Assembly (NCBI GenBank): GCA_002633005.1
Contig: NMRA01000008.1
Coordinates: forward strand, 378,985-442,984
Direction of reading: 5' to 3'
Length of the DNA stretch: 64,000 nucleotides
Origin: Phoronis australis
Lineage: Eukaryota > Phoronida > Phoronidae
Each line of letters opens with the position of its first letter. The first letter of the stretch is position 1. This document shows positions 22,801 through 37,800 of this stretch, one piece after another. The notes beneath the pieces were generated by a model. It did not search any database and was not told the origin of the DNA. It saw nothing but the letters and a program-made list of their open reading frames with translations. A program made the position numbers and the translations under genes.

Positions 22801-25800
22801 GGTCTTAATCAAACATTGGTTTTTGTGATGGAAGGTGGGTTAATAGCCACTACAAAGTCTTAAACATAATGCCTGTATGGTTGTAGATCAGCTGAAGACC
22901 TACAAACTTTAACATGCCATTTGGTAGTTTCTGTATAGACTCGTAATTGTGGAACAAAAGGAACATTGCAAACAGGTTAAAGATGTATTACATTGTTACA
23001 TTACACAACTATTTGAAGGCAGATAAATAGAGAATCCTGCACAAGTCAGGTTTATGACATGGGCAAAACCTCTTGGAAATTTCACGTCCTTCAGACTGGG
23101 AGTACGTATGGTTGCGACACCCGATTTGTCAATCACAACCTTGCCACCTTCTCGGAATTCTGGCATTGTTTGGTTGGCGCACGTTTGGTTGTTTTAGTGT
23201 TTTGCAGACGATAAAATGATAGGCGTACGATTTCTACTTTGCACTACTTTGTGATTCGCCCGTGTAATGTGAAAAAAATTACGTACTCGGTGTTATTAAC
23301 CAGTCGTGTCGTAACACATTCCAGGTCATGTGAGAAATACAAGCACGTTGATTTCAAGTTTATTGGAAAGTTTCGATTAGCTTAGTGTATAGTATTTGAC
23401 ATGCATTTTTGTGATAAGCACAAAAGCGTAATTGGATATAGTATTGTTGTACAAGTTTTCTCAAACCATTTCAAAATAACAGGACGGGATGTAAATAATC
23501 AACGACTTGATATTAACTGAGAGGATAACTGTCGGCTTGATAATACGCAGTTCACAGTTTGAAGCTGAAGCTGAGAATATCACTTACAAATTAGTTGACA
23601 TGCATATGTCGCATTTATGTAACATTAGGTATCATAGAACAGGCGAAACAGAACGATACCATGGGTGCAAGTCTGCATAAATATATTATGATGTTTCGCA
23701 ACTCTGCGCAAATTGCTGATCATAAATTTTCCTTTCTGTTGTTATTGTATCCTGAGAAAATTTCAATAAACATGTGGCTTGTTGTCTTCAAATACCCTTA
23801 TGTACTATGTGGTCGCCATTGAGGAATGCGGTTTATTTCAATTCCTCTGAATCACAAATTGGTTATTGTATCGTGACTGGTGAAGCGACGACACCGCCAT
23901 GTTCTATGCTCACTATGATGGGTATTGTATGGTGACTGGTGAAGCGACGACACCGCCATGTTCTATGCTTACTATGATGGTTATTGTATGGTGACTGGTG
24001 AAGCGACGACACCGCCATGTTCTATGCTTACTATGATGGTTATTGTATGGTGACTGGTGAAGCGACGACACCGCCATGTTCTATGCTTACTATGATGGTT
24101 ATTGTATGGTGACTGGTGAAGCGACGACACCGCCATGTTCTATGCTTACTATGATGGTTATTGTATGGTGACTGGTGAAGCGACGACACCGCCATGTTCT
24201 ATGCTCACTATGATGGTTATTGTATGGTGACTGGTGAAGCGACGACACCGCCATGTTCTATGCTCACTATGATAATTACTGTAATAGTTCTTCAATTTGG
24301 GCAAGCAGTTGTTGAAATTGCCTCCCATTTCTATGTTTTTCAAGAGCTCAAAAATTTATTTTTGTTTGAAATTCTGTCAACTGGCAGCATTTAGCGATAG
24401 TTATTACCACACAATGTCTGTGAACCAAAACAGAATTTTCTTAAACGTTATTTTTGTTTAGAATTCCCCAAAATGAAATTTCATGTCTTCCATATTGTTC
24501 CCCATACTGAACATTTTTTACCTCATGTATTGTTCACCAGCCTCTACCACTGACCAAGAAATGTTATTAAATTAAATAAGCACCAGTATGGTGGCGCCTA
24601 AGGCATCTGTTGCATGAAGTGATGAGAAGAACACTGGGATGCTGAACCTTTTTACCTCTCATATTCTTGTCCTTATGTCTTTTGTATGGCCATGTAGCTA
24701 TTTCATGGAAGTTCATGTATATGTAGTCACTGACCTGTAACTTGTTTTGAAAAGTGCTCCCACATCATAACCTGCTGTTGGTGATGTTTGTTTTCCAGCT
24801 CACTGATCCCAAGTGGTGATATGGTAATCTCACTGCCAATGGAGAGCCCATTGGTTCACCTATTTCCCACCTAACCAATTAGCCAGAATTGACCTTTTAT
24901 CCTTTCCAGGGGTTCTAACATTGTGTGAAAGCCTGGTAGTTTTGAAAAAATGTTGTCAGATGTGTTATGGAACTTTAAGCATTAGTTTGGTGCTACTGTT
25001 ATTTTGTGAAAAATGGGAAAATCATGGCCTCACTTGGTTGACATGTTGTGTATATATTGTACTTATTTATTATAGTGACGAGTTCAATTAATTCAAACAA
25101 TTGTAGATATAACATTCTTTAAGAGGAATAAGTAAACAGCCCAGTTGGGCTTAATCATTTTAAACTCAGATATAGTTTTAACCACACAACTCAGCTGTAC
25201 CACAAATGCCACGGTTTCTAAGCAGACTTGATATATACGGTATTCGCCCTAATAAGTGCCCATGCCCCTATAAGCACCCCATACGTTTTCAGACTTCGCT
25301 AAAATAAGCGCCCAGCCCATGAACGTGTACATTGGAAAAATGTCTTACCTACAGTTCTACAATAACGTCTTCAATTTATCAATAAGATCCGACAGTCCTG
25401 AAAAAAATCATTGTGTGCAGAATTTGTAGACCAGGAGCCTCACCGCTATGTTGGTATTTAGCCTTGACTATACAATTCAAACTTCCACCGTGCTTCAAGC
25501 AGAAAGCAAAAGTTTTGCTGATCTTGTGAGTGACGTGTCCTATTATAGTCTGGTCTTCCAGAACAGACGCAGCGTACTTGAGAGAACAATCAAAAAAAAA
25601 AATGTAGCTCATCATCCACAGAACCAGAGTCACAACGCAAGCAAAGTTTTTCACTTGCAGGAGTGTTTACGTAACGACCAGTTTCCAAGTGCAATGGGAG
25701 ATTGTCTGCTCTAACCTGAGCCAAAAGAGATTGATCGGAACGAGATAATTTAAGCTTCACATACGGTTCAATTAAAAACTCGTGCTTCAATAATTTGGTG

Positions 25801-28800
25801 AGATTTCACTGTATTTAGAATTTGGTATGGCTGGTGAGATTTTGACTTATACTACTTTTCTCCAGGATTTGTACATAACATACGGAAAGGTCTAGCATCT
25901 TATTGATATTGAAATATCAATTTTTTTAAATGATCTCATTTTAATGATTAAAATGTTTTCAAGTGCTCACGCTTTGTTGATGCTGTCGGCCCTCATTCAT
26001 ATGGGCTGTCAAAGTTTTTTTGCACCTTATGAATATGTTTGTTTTTGTAAACGCCCATCTGTAGGAATTTTTTTTCTAACAAAATGCATGCAATTCATTT
26101 ACCTAACAAACTGTAGGGTGAAAAGTTTCCTCAAATTAGAACAAAAATAAAAGCAAAAATTTTAGTTTTTTCAAATGGTCACTGTTTTGCCAAAAATGTT
26201 CAAAATTTCATTGTGTGTTGGTGGCAGCCGTACTATATAAAGTGTACGAATAATCAAGTAAGTCTTCTTCTTTACACGTGTAGAAAATTTTCCTGTTCAG
26301 CGTATTCTGATTTGAAAAAAATTATAGTGCTTGTCTATGCTCTGTATTTCACCACTGTTTTACTTGTTTCGTGAGCTAGCTGAGATTTATGCAAATTGGC
26401 CATTATGTAACCAATAGCTGATTTTCGAAGTAGTCACACCCTGTTGAAATTCATTATACCGCCAGACGCCGACGGAAATCAGGTTTTTGGTGGACAGGCG
26501 TTCAGCGCCACCTGCAGATATAATTTGAACTGGAAGTTTCAGCGTACTTGTGTTAACAGTGTTTTAACACCCTGTTATTATGAGGCTGGCAATTTCCGCT
26601 GTTGTGTGGTGGAGTGTAGTAATGGGTCTCAGAAAAAGGCAAACCTCTTGAAATATTCATCAATGAAGGACGTCACATTCCACACATTTTTCACTGCAGA
26701 GAAAAATTTGCGGCTATGAAGTCACCAGTCTTTGACTGATAAAGCGGAGAATTTCATTTCCAGCCGATGTAAAAGAAAGTGAACTCGCCCTTAATCAAAT
26801 CATGGGAGGCTCTAATTTACTCCTTTGTTTTTAATTAAGGAACCACTATTTAGTAATTGAATTTCTGTCCACTGAATCTTGAGTCGGCGTGACATTCGCT
26901 TTTGCACTCTCATTAGTCTAGAGAGTGTTAATATGAAATGTCCGCTAGTTGGTTGGTTATGTAAATGTCCAACTTGACGTAATTTTAATAAACTTTGTTC
27001 TTACTTTACGTGTTAATATGCTTGGCGTTGAGCCAGATGAAAAAGGTATTTTTTGATTCATAAGATAGAACTAAATTTCACACTCTCATTAGTCTAGAGA
27101 GCGATGAAACGTCCGCTATTTGGTTGGTCAGGTAAATGTCCAACTTGACTTAATTTTAAGATACTTTGTTCTTACTTTACATGTCAATTCACTTGGTGTT
27201 TAGCTGGATGCAAGATATTTTTTTAGATTCATAAAGTACAACTCATTTCACGCGAGTGTAACATTTCATGCGCATGCTGTTGTTGCTGACACCATTTTGA
27301 CTGATTGTCTGCTGCTTTCCTTGGTAGCCAATCACAATGCTGTTTGCCTGCTACTAAAAGAGTTGTTTAATTTGAAGCGACATGCATGTGATTAAGTAAT
27401 TGTGCACAAATTAGCACAATACAAGCAATTAACCCAGTGCTTGTTATCGTTTGATTTGACGTAAAAGTAGGTTAGCCATCTAGAGATACATTTCAGTATG
27501 GAGCAGTTCACTCAAACATGTCTGGCCAAGTGGCTTCACTCTGCTTAACTGAAATTTCTGTTTTACTGTCTGCAAAATTCGTTATTGGCTGCATTTCAGC
27601 AGTCTTGTTGGTGCTAACTGGGAATGTATATGGTAAAATCTCGCAATATGGCCGACAAGTGTAATTTTATTTTTTCAATTTTCTATAAAAGATAAGCGCC
27701 ACAAAATATATGCTATAAAATATCTTAAGATCTATATCATAGCTACCACGAGACAGCAATTCTGAGAAATTGTGCCCTTTCTTAGAAATCTTTTAAAAAT
27801 GAAATAGAAAAAGACCAATTTTAGTAACTTTTGTCCAAAATTGGCGAATTTCTACCATAACAGTATTTAGTGAGAGATTTGTCAATTCATTGTTTAAAAT
27901 ATAGCTTATTTTTAAATATACAAGCGCCACATTAAAAATGTTGTCACCAACAGGAGATTGTGTAATCAAGTTCACATTCACAGGAAACGAAACAAACTTT
28001 CAATCTTTGCTGTAAAAAGCGATTTCCAGTTCAGTTTTTTCAGGTGTTTGCAACTTGCACGAATCCTGTGATTTCCTGGCAACTTGAAATTTTTACCAGG
28101 TCGCTAAACAAATTCTGAGGTTGTGCCCTATTGCTTGAATATTTTAGATATATGATCTAGAAAGTATTGAAGAAAATTGTTGTTTTGTACATGCCATTGC
28201 TTTGATATGCATGCACTTTCTACAACAGTTTTTGTGAAATTTGATTAAAAATAAAATTGTCATTTACCGTAATCGTTCGGGTTAACGCCCTGGGCGGTTA
28301 AATTGGCGAATCCAAAAAATCGGGGGAGGGCGGTTAACCGAGCAGTGGGCGGTTAAATCGAAAATCCACTTAAAAGTCGGGGATGGGCGGTTAACCGAGC
28401 ATGGGCGTTAACCTGAACGATTACGATATCTCATAAGTGGTAGATTTGTGTAAAACCCAAAATCATATTTTATAAGCATTTCATTTCGAATAAATGTCTT
28501 TGATGACGTGTCAAATTCTGTAGTGTTTTGGCTTAATACGCAGACTTTCCACAGTGGGCCTTTTCATAAACTAAATTACATTACATCTTTACAAATGAAA
28601 TCACTTGTCACTTATCAGTGATTTACTACAAGGGTTTATTATTAGTTCTGCAAAAGGATTACCCCAGTTTAACAATTAGTTAACATCCCAATATGCCTGA
28701 TTATGACAAGATTAGAACCATGTGGTGTGTTCATAATCCTTCAAATTCTATTAAGTGATGTGTCAATGTTATTTGCAGTTTACGGATGAAATTGTTTTAG

Positions 28801-31800
28801 CAACGTCGCACTTTTATGACATCTACGTATGGCATGCGCCCTGATGCCCACACGTGAAATTTCATGTGTCTTTCATCTTTAGTGCCTGTGTCCCTGTGTA
28901 CGCCATTTTCACCAGAATTTTAGTGAAATCCCACCAATTTCAGACAAAACTAATTGTCAAAATTGATTATTTTCCATCATACAAAGAATTCTGACATTGT
29001 TGTGAATGCCTAGAATTTCTCAAAACATTGTCAGATGGTGGCTGTGTTATAAAACTGATGAAGTATTTATTTGGTGCTACTTATCTTTTACGAAAAAATT
29101 TAAAATTTATACATAAAATTTCACTTGCCTGCCATATTGTATCAATTTCAGGAGAGCCTTGTCTTATTTGAATGAGAAATGTTTTCCTGCTCTGCCGAAG
29201 GAGACATGTTCTTTTGACTCGGGCACATTCTCAATGCGCTATGTTCGGTACTCTTGATCCTACACCTGTGCAAAAAGATACTGAAGACATTCACTTGAGG
29301 ACATATCAAGGTCTATACATATGCATAATGCCATTTGCTCATTCACCCTGCTGGACTATCCTGCGTGATCAATCTATTCTAGTCAGTGAGCTGCTTACTA
29401 CAACACTACAATTTGCTGATGATTTATTTGATTCTATCTATGGTGTAAAGTCTGATTTCTATGTAGTTCCCTGAGGGTTTTCTAGGTCAATCTTTCGGGT
29501 AAGCGCCCTCTGACTGCTAAAAAATTTCCTGGGTAGCGGGGTGGTCAGTGGGATTTTTGAAATACGCCATTACTATATATTTATTATTTTACAACTGAAA
29601 TCGTGTGGTTACTTATTGAAATGTTTTTGAAAATACTAAACCGAGTTCAACGAGTGTAAAAAAATTACGTCATCGCCAGCTCATTACGCTTAAGGTATCC
29701 ACATGGCAGGTGTTTGGATTATATAGTATTAAATACTGATACAGGTGTTGTGAGGCGCTTTAGTATCGGCTTTCTAATTGCTGTAACATGCTTTTAGTCA
29801 GTGCATATGGCGTTTGTGGCTATCTCACTTTGGAAACTCTAGTCTATCAAAACTCCAGTGGTCCCTTTACCTTTCGCAGTTACTCTTCTGTGACAAGCAA
29901 CGTTGGAATTATTCGTAGTTCAGGAGTCTGTTTCTCGGAGACATTTTAGCCAAAAGTTAAAAATCTGACTACGTATAGCTAAAAGGTGACTTTTTGTCCT
30001 TTGAATTTCTCAAAATGTACTGTCTTCCGTCTAGTTGAGCAGATTACGGATTTCTGTCTTTTGACTTTGAGTTTTAGATGGATTTCCTGACTTTCAGGTT
30101 TTGCATATTACGGATTGGATTGCTTCACTTCCTGTTGTCATGGCAACCAATGAGTGGCTTTGTGATGATAAACTCTCAACAGTATCCGGATTGTCTTTTG
30201 TTAATTGCTGACGATAGTGTTACACAAGGAGAGTTAAATGTCGTGAGCTATTCCAAAAACGAAAACAATCAGTGTCTCTCGCTTTTCAGCATGTTGCCCA
30301 TATCCTTAAACACGAACGTCAATAACTGAGTGGTTGCAGTGTGGTTCAGCATGATATAACACACAGACTACTTTTAATTTGCAAAAAAAGTTTGATGCAC
30401 GAAGCAAATCCCTGTTTAGACAGTGCATAATGACACAGCTCAGGATGATTTGGGTATCAAAGGGAATTAACACACAAACAGTGGGAAGGTGGAAGTTGTC
30501 GGCAGAAAGGTGGAGTGGGCATACTCAGGGTTACAAATGATGGGAGTCGTAGTTTTTGTTGAGAAAGAGAAAATGAGAGGGCGGGGTGCTTAAATTTCCT
30601 CCAACATAGCATTGCAAATTGATAGTGTATCCTGACTGCCTGGACGGCCTACTGGATCCGCAGCTGTGAACATAGTGAGTATGCTTAATGTTTTCAGGAT
30701 CATGAGATGTGAAAGACTGTTTCATAATACAACCATATCCAGTTTTCAATGGAACTATGCTATGCTGTCAACATAAGTTGGGTTCCATAATTTGATTTAT
30801 TGGAGCTTGAGGATCCCAATATCAGCTTGAGCTCATTAACTCTGTTGACACTAAACCTCTGTCCACACACAGCCCACCATAGAACAACTCGCACTTAAGT
30901 GCAACTTACACCACTTTTAAGTGGAGCGTGCACACACACACACACACATCCGATAACTAGGGTACGGCAAAAGTTGTCGCACTGTTTGTGACACTGAACA
31001 CCTAATGCGAGTACGGCTGCAAAAGGGAACACATCTGTATGTAAGCGCAACTGATAATTAATTCTGCCTTGCCCCAGGTTTGCAAGAATTTGGAGTGGCG
31101 CAAGTTACCCAAAACAAGTTACCCTACCTCAATAAGGTGGAGTATGTTAAGTTGGGTAAGTTGCGCTAGTTTAAATAGCATCCAAACAACACTGAAACCT
31201 AGTGACAACTCTGTTCCAGTATTATCTTGTTCTAGGTTAAGTCTATATGTGGACAGCACTACAAAGTCATCAAAGAGTGATTAGTAATCGTCTGTGTGAA
31301 AACTACAAACTGCTTGATAGCACTTGACTTGAGCCCTTGTTAAGTGTGTTACAGTTGATCAGGATCAGTAAATATATCATTAATTTCGTACAAAAATACT
31401 CCAGTTGTCTTTTTTTGTTTTTCGACTGAGGTTCCGCTCAATTTTTCCAAACATGTACTGGTAACTACTGCGTAAGCAACTTGTCTGTGCTACAGCATTG
31501 CTTTTGCGCCACTTGTTTTTCACAGAAAAATGAGAAAATATAATCTCATCTTGTGCCTGAAATTGCTGAGATTTTACCTAATTTTGTTTCATGAAGTCCA
31601 TATCTAGGCCATGCGTGTGATAGCAATGCTCTTTTTAAATGGTGACGACCTATTACTGAGGAGGTGCTACCTTGGGGCTTCTATCAGAAACAAAAAGTTT
31701 GAAAAGGTCCTTGTGGGGACTGGAAATGGGGCAAATTGATTTCTCAACTTAAGTATGTTCCTTAAAAAGACTGTCGAAAAATTTAATGTTATCAATCAGA

Positions 31801-34800
31801 CTTGACTTTTAAATTAAACCCTCGGTGCTATTTTAAGTCCATGGCCGATCATTTCACTGTGGTTAGCAAAACAACTTTCGAAAAGAGCCCCTCTATATTT
31901 TTGTCCCCTGGAACTTGTTTGGTACAAAATGTTTTCAGAAAAACGGACATTTCCGAAACAACCGCAAAGCGTTTTTTTCTGCAAATTCCTGATATCTTCA
32001 TTGCTAGTCTTACCGTGGAATAATAATTCCCTTGGTGTTCTTTGATACAACATCCTTAGGGAAAATCTTTTGTTTGTGAAGAGATATTTAAGTGGCATAG
32101 CAAACTGTTTGCTCAAGATGTTACATGTAGGTAAGAGGGGTGTCTCTTGTTGTAACAAGGCTAAATAATCAGTCAGTGTTAGGTCATGTTGCATGGAATC
32201 CCTCAATCTTTCTCAACTGGGATGTTTACTGAGATAATGAGAACCCTTGTGTACTTCATTGCATAACAAGAGTGACCCTTAATCATTGGTAAGCAACAGG
32301 CAGTAAAGCTAAATGGTGTTAATCTTAAAACCTCTCATTGAACACATTACTCAAATTTGTACAAAAATCTTTACTCAGTTTGGTGACACCTTAAATCGTA
32401 ACATGAGATTTGTATCATCAGCATGTTGCATTGGCATCACTGTGTTTGGAGAATTTAGTTCTCGCACTTTTTCCTGACTTCATCCTGTAGGAGACCCACT
32501 TAAATTGAAGTGGTTTAAATCAATAGCTGGATTATATGGTGGAAGGTGGGTATGCACTTTAAACATTAGAAAGTCCTTATTCTAAGGGGTTCCCATGTTA
32601 ATGATAACAATAGTGATAATAATGGTAATGATAATGATTTTAATGTTAATGTTGATGATAATAATAAAATCTTATCTAGGTATTTGATTACTCATGATCA
32701 TTCACTCTATAAAATTCATATTGTATGTATAACAAATCAGTACTCGACAACATAGAGCCTCTTCCTAGGTTCTAATAACATGACAAAAAATTTGGGCACA
32801 GTAGAAATTCCTTGGTGTATTTCAAGTATCTGTCTTGGGAGGAGTGTAGTGCTAGCGGAATGTCGGCGACGGGAAACTATTCATGAGGCAGTAATTTTTT
32901 AAAATTCTTAATTTCGCAAATTTGAGGTACGCAGTATTACGTATTAGTGTGGTTCCGTTTATAAGCGCTGCTGGTCTCGGAATGAGCGCCAGGTAAAATC
33001 CAGTTAAAAACACCATTGGGAAATGAAACCATGTCTCAAATAATTAGGGAGGATTGTTGGATAGATGCGTGTGAATTTTTAAAAATCATGAATCACATAA
33101 TGGCAGTTTCAAAAATTTCTACAATATGCAGCAGCCAGTCCCTGCACTGGTCTCGGGGATATGGTTGTCAAGAAGGCGAACGCTGTTCAAAACAATACCT
33201 ATTAAAATTGATGAAAATTTATCAATCATACCATGCAGTTGATAGCAACGGTGAACTGGGTAAAATCAATTCCATAACAAAACGAGGGAAACGAACGCTG
33301 TTCAAAACCGTGTATATTCAAATTGATAAAAATTTACCGCACATACCATGCAGTTGATAACAACAGTGAACTAGGAAAAAATCAGTTCCACAGTAGAACA
33401 TGAACCATTAAGAGCTGCAGTTTTCATAGATGGCGCTGCAACAGGCTTTAACTTATGAACTTAACACATATGAAAGGTCACCATTTTCAACAGTCGAGGA
33501 AGTAGCCTTATTTTCATTGTGACCGCTTATTTTAAGTACGCTGGTTGCATACGTCCACGGAAACGCCATCTTTACTTGCTCCCCCCCTCCACCATATGCC
33601 CTGACTTCATGTGAAATATTTCCACCTGCGTCTGGCATTAAGTTTCTGCGTTGCGTATCTTTTTGCATGCAAAGTTTTTCATTATGTGTAGATATACCCG
33701 TGACAAATCAACTGTCTATTAACTTTGTCTACTTGATTGCTCTGCTGTTAGGCTGCCTAATGACTATTGGGCGTTACTCAGTGGACATTTTTACCAAGTC
33801 TTCCATAAATTTGTTTGTGTTTGGTTTTCTTATTTTTATATTTTCATGCTTGAGATTGTACTTCTGATCTGGTTCACCTGAAGTGTTTAATGATCACAAA
33901 TCCTGAATAGCTCAAGGTCTATTGTTTTTGGTTTCTCGAGAGCTGTATGAAACGTGGCATTGGTTTCCTGCTATAACTGACAGTCCACGAGTTATTTGAG
34001 ATTTTCTGACAACTGTTTTTTTATTGATGGGCAATTCCATTTGTGATGGACGTACAATCACAGAACATTTTGATCAATTGATAAAAAAAATGTTCATTCT
34101 AGGAAAATAATTAATACATCACTTGATAGGTCTCACTGATAGCTTTCAAAGCATGTATCAACTTTTCCCCTATCTTTTAATCTGACTGAGAAAATTACCT
34201 TTAAAGGGGTGTGACGGACATACGCAGAGAATTTGGATTTTTAAAAATTTTTTTTTAACGTTAACTTAATTTTCTGTGAGTTGCATTAAGTTAAATTTTT
34301 TTGTAACAACAGTTTTGTATGATGATATAGTGGAATGTTTGCAAAGTACAACACACTAATTTTTTGATGATATCTTTCTAGAAATTTTTGTCAGATAGCT
34401 CGATAGAACTTCAGTTAGTGTGACGGATGTACGTGATGAACGTACCATCTGAATTTCTAGTATTAAATTGTTTGTTGTGACTAAGATATCAACTTAAAAT
34501 GATTCAAACTTTTGCAGTACTTAAGCTATGTTGGTCTTTTGCTACTAATTCAATGTTTTTAAGTAAAATGTACCGATTGACCTTTCATACGAAATCATCA
34601 CAGGTAGGCCTGTGCTAGGAATATACTCTAGGATTTTAACTTTTCAACACATTCAATTAAAGATATAAAACAACCACCTAAAATCTTCCCTTCCCTTTCA
34701 AGATGGTAAGCCGTATAGGTGGAAATGAGAGTGATAATCATTTTGTATTTGGCAGCTACTAGTTATCAGGAAAACCTGTCTTTATGTGTTAAATAAAATA

Positions 34801-37800
34801 CTAATTCAAAACCAATAAGTAAATGTGACTGTCAAAATTTAAAATCTGAAGTAAAATTTTAAAACATTACTAACCACTTTCCCAAAAACACATTTTAATT
34901 AATTGTTTTTTAAACTAGAACTCGCCCTATAATCGCATAAAATTATTCTGTGGACCATGCCGTTGATGGTTCTGATGCATGCTATGTAAGTAATAATCAT
35001 GGGTTTTTTAAAAGTATTAGTAACAGGACTTCAGTATTTCCTTAAAGCAAAGTGTGAAGAATGGTTTAGTAGACAACATCGACTTATGGCAAACATACTT
35101 TGATAAAGATCACCTGTGCTGTCTGTGAAAACAAGACATTTTTTAATTAATTGCATTTAGGATTATGATTTAGGAATATGTAGAACTAACTTATCAGATA
35201 TTGGTTTCTATTTAGTGATTAGCATGATTAGGTTTTAATCCAGCTCTTTAACTCATGCCTTCTTTTCAAATTTAAGGAGAGGCTGTTTTAAATAATGTCA
35301 CATCACAGTACGCACAAGTACAATTATGAATTTCTTGATTCATGATGGCATTTTTTTGAGTTTTAAAAAACATTCGGGCAGGTATTTTTTCTTCTCCCAG
35401 TTGCATCTGTTCTGTTGGTGGTCTCCAACAATTTCCTATTATCGTTTCTAACCGCCAATTTAATATCCTGGAAGCTCAGCAGAAAAAAGATTAGTCTAAT
35501 TTTTAAAAAGATTGAGGGATCAAAAATACGTAAGATGAGATAATGTAATCATTTACTTTGAATCATTTCTTACAAGCCACCCAATGATCCAGTACACTGA
35601 AAAACTTATAAGGGTAAATACAATCAGTGAGGCTGTGATAGAAATGCTCAATAAAGTAGGTGAAAGGTTTCTACCGCTTAAAAATGCCCAGTATAGGCTT
35701 TTCAACACCCAACACGGCATAGCAGGTCAGAGCAGAATTAACATGTTCATTCCAGCACAATAGCAACTTGACATGTATTCCTTTAGGTCTCTTGTTATTT
35801 ATACTCTAGAACACCTTAGGAATTCTTTTGTATGAAGATTTTGCATCTTGAATTTCCCAAAAGCTAAGCATTTCTTTACAAGCACGGACTAAAAACAGAT
35901 AAACAATAAGTTCATTAAATTAGCATTTTGTTTTTATTTACATTTTACAATATGGGCCAACTGTCTGATTTTATTAAGTTGAATTCTACGAAGATTAACT
36001 AGATGACATTGTAAACTTAAGCCTTTCTGCAAATACTTTTGAAATTGAAAAAATCCATTGCATTTAGTTTAAATTTGTAGCAACTTATTCACACATAATT
36101 TTAAAGCTGCCTTTTGTAATATTTTATTGTTTTAAATTTGTTAGGTGTGTGATACATTTTATCTTCTGCAAGTTTAGAATGAAAATATATGACCTGAGGT
36201 TACTTTTATTTGCTGAAATATTATTTCATGGGTCTGACGGACGTACGTGACGGACGTACAAATTTGCTGTCCATCTATCATGCAATTTCTGACTTAAAGA
36301 AATATCCCTGGGATCTAAAGTTTTGGTCAATAGTATTTAGTAACAAGTTAAAAGAGAATCTGAAATTATTTTAATTTTGATTGAAAACTTTTAAAGTAAC
36401 TAAACTTTTTAACACTTTTTTGTGATGGCCGTACCGCACCATGATATACAGGAGTTGACCTTTGATCCCAAGAGGTCGATGATGTGCCAAAGTTGAAATG
36501 TTATTTTTTATAAAGTTTGGGGTTCATCTGATTGCACAAATTTGATAGCATAGTGAAATACCCATAATTAGCTTTTTACGACAATAATTAGCAACACACA
36601 TGAAAATCAAGCTAAGTTTTAAGGCTCAAGTGACCCCCAAAAATGGGTCCATTTAGACCAAAAATTGAAAGTTATAGGACAATCAAATATGAGTCCTCAA
36701 ACTAGAGAGAATGGGCTTTCAGATGAGACCAGAAATGTTAGTGTAGCCACAATTTTAATTTTTTGTCTCGAGGTTGACCTTTTCACGGAATTACCCTGAC
36801 GTTCTTGCCAAAGCTGTGGCATCCATTGTGCATCTTTCTGTAAGTTGGTGTTTGAATGATAGATCTTGGCAAACACTCATTAATTGTATCGAACATACCT
36901 AGAACATATTAATATTTTTTGTTGGAAATTTTACAGTAATTAATGTCAAGGTTCTCATCAACACGCTTTAGGTTTGGCCTGTCACTGGGGATTGAGAGCG
37001 AGAAATCCGTCATTTTCTGATGTAGCATATGTTGGTATGTGAAATATATAGCGTAACTGCATGCCGGTGTGATAAAGTACACAATTTCCATAACCACTCG
37101 TGTTTGGTTCTGTTATTAATGTATTCATGCTGGCTAATGATTCAGACTTAGTGATTTCACTTGGCTCACAATGCAGGTCAAAACTCTTTTTGAATCATCA
37201 AAAATTACCCCATGAAATCTCACAGATACTATTCATACTTGATAGTGATGTGCCGTAGAATTGGTGGCATTGAGGGATTTCTACCTTGAACAAACTACAA
37301 GATACTTACCTTGCTGCTAAGGTAGGATCGTGGCCATCCTTTCATTGCAAAAAGTCATCTTTCCACTAAAAACTCTTTTTAACTTGACATTTGCCCCCTT
37401 CTGGTTCATTCTAAAAGTGCCCCCAGATAGCCAGTCATTTCAACGCCCCTGCCCAGTTGCCAGTAATTTCGTGAGTTATCCCCCCTTTTGAATATTTCTA
37501 GCTATCAGTGGATAAAAGTATGACTAGGATGCTACAGTTTCGTGTAACTCAGCTTAAGTTTATAGGTAAAGTTCTCCAGTTTGAGACCGTGAAAAATTAA
37601 ATATTTTGCCAGGATGGCCATTCTACCAAAATGTCAACGCTTTTTTACGATTTTATGAACTACCACGCCAATTTTCAGATTCTGATAATGCATTGTTCCA
37701 AATTTAATAAACGACAAAAATTGCCCATGTCCCAATCTTTAGAGTCGAGAAGCCCTGTAATTTTGGATTGAATTTCAGTGTCCCAGAGACTGACCCTAAC

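Noticed and set aside
33667-33867. Hydrophobic 66-residue ORF
   Set aside because: AT-rich sequence gives Phe/Leu/Ile-rich frames by chance; no splice or homology support.
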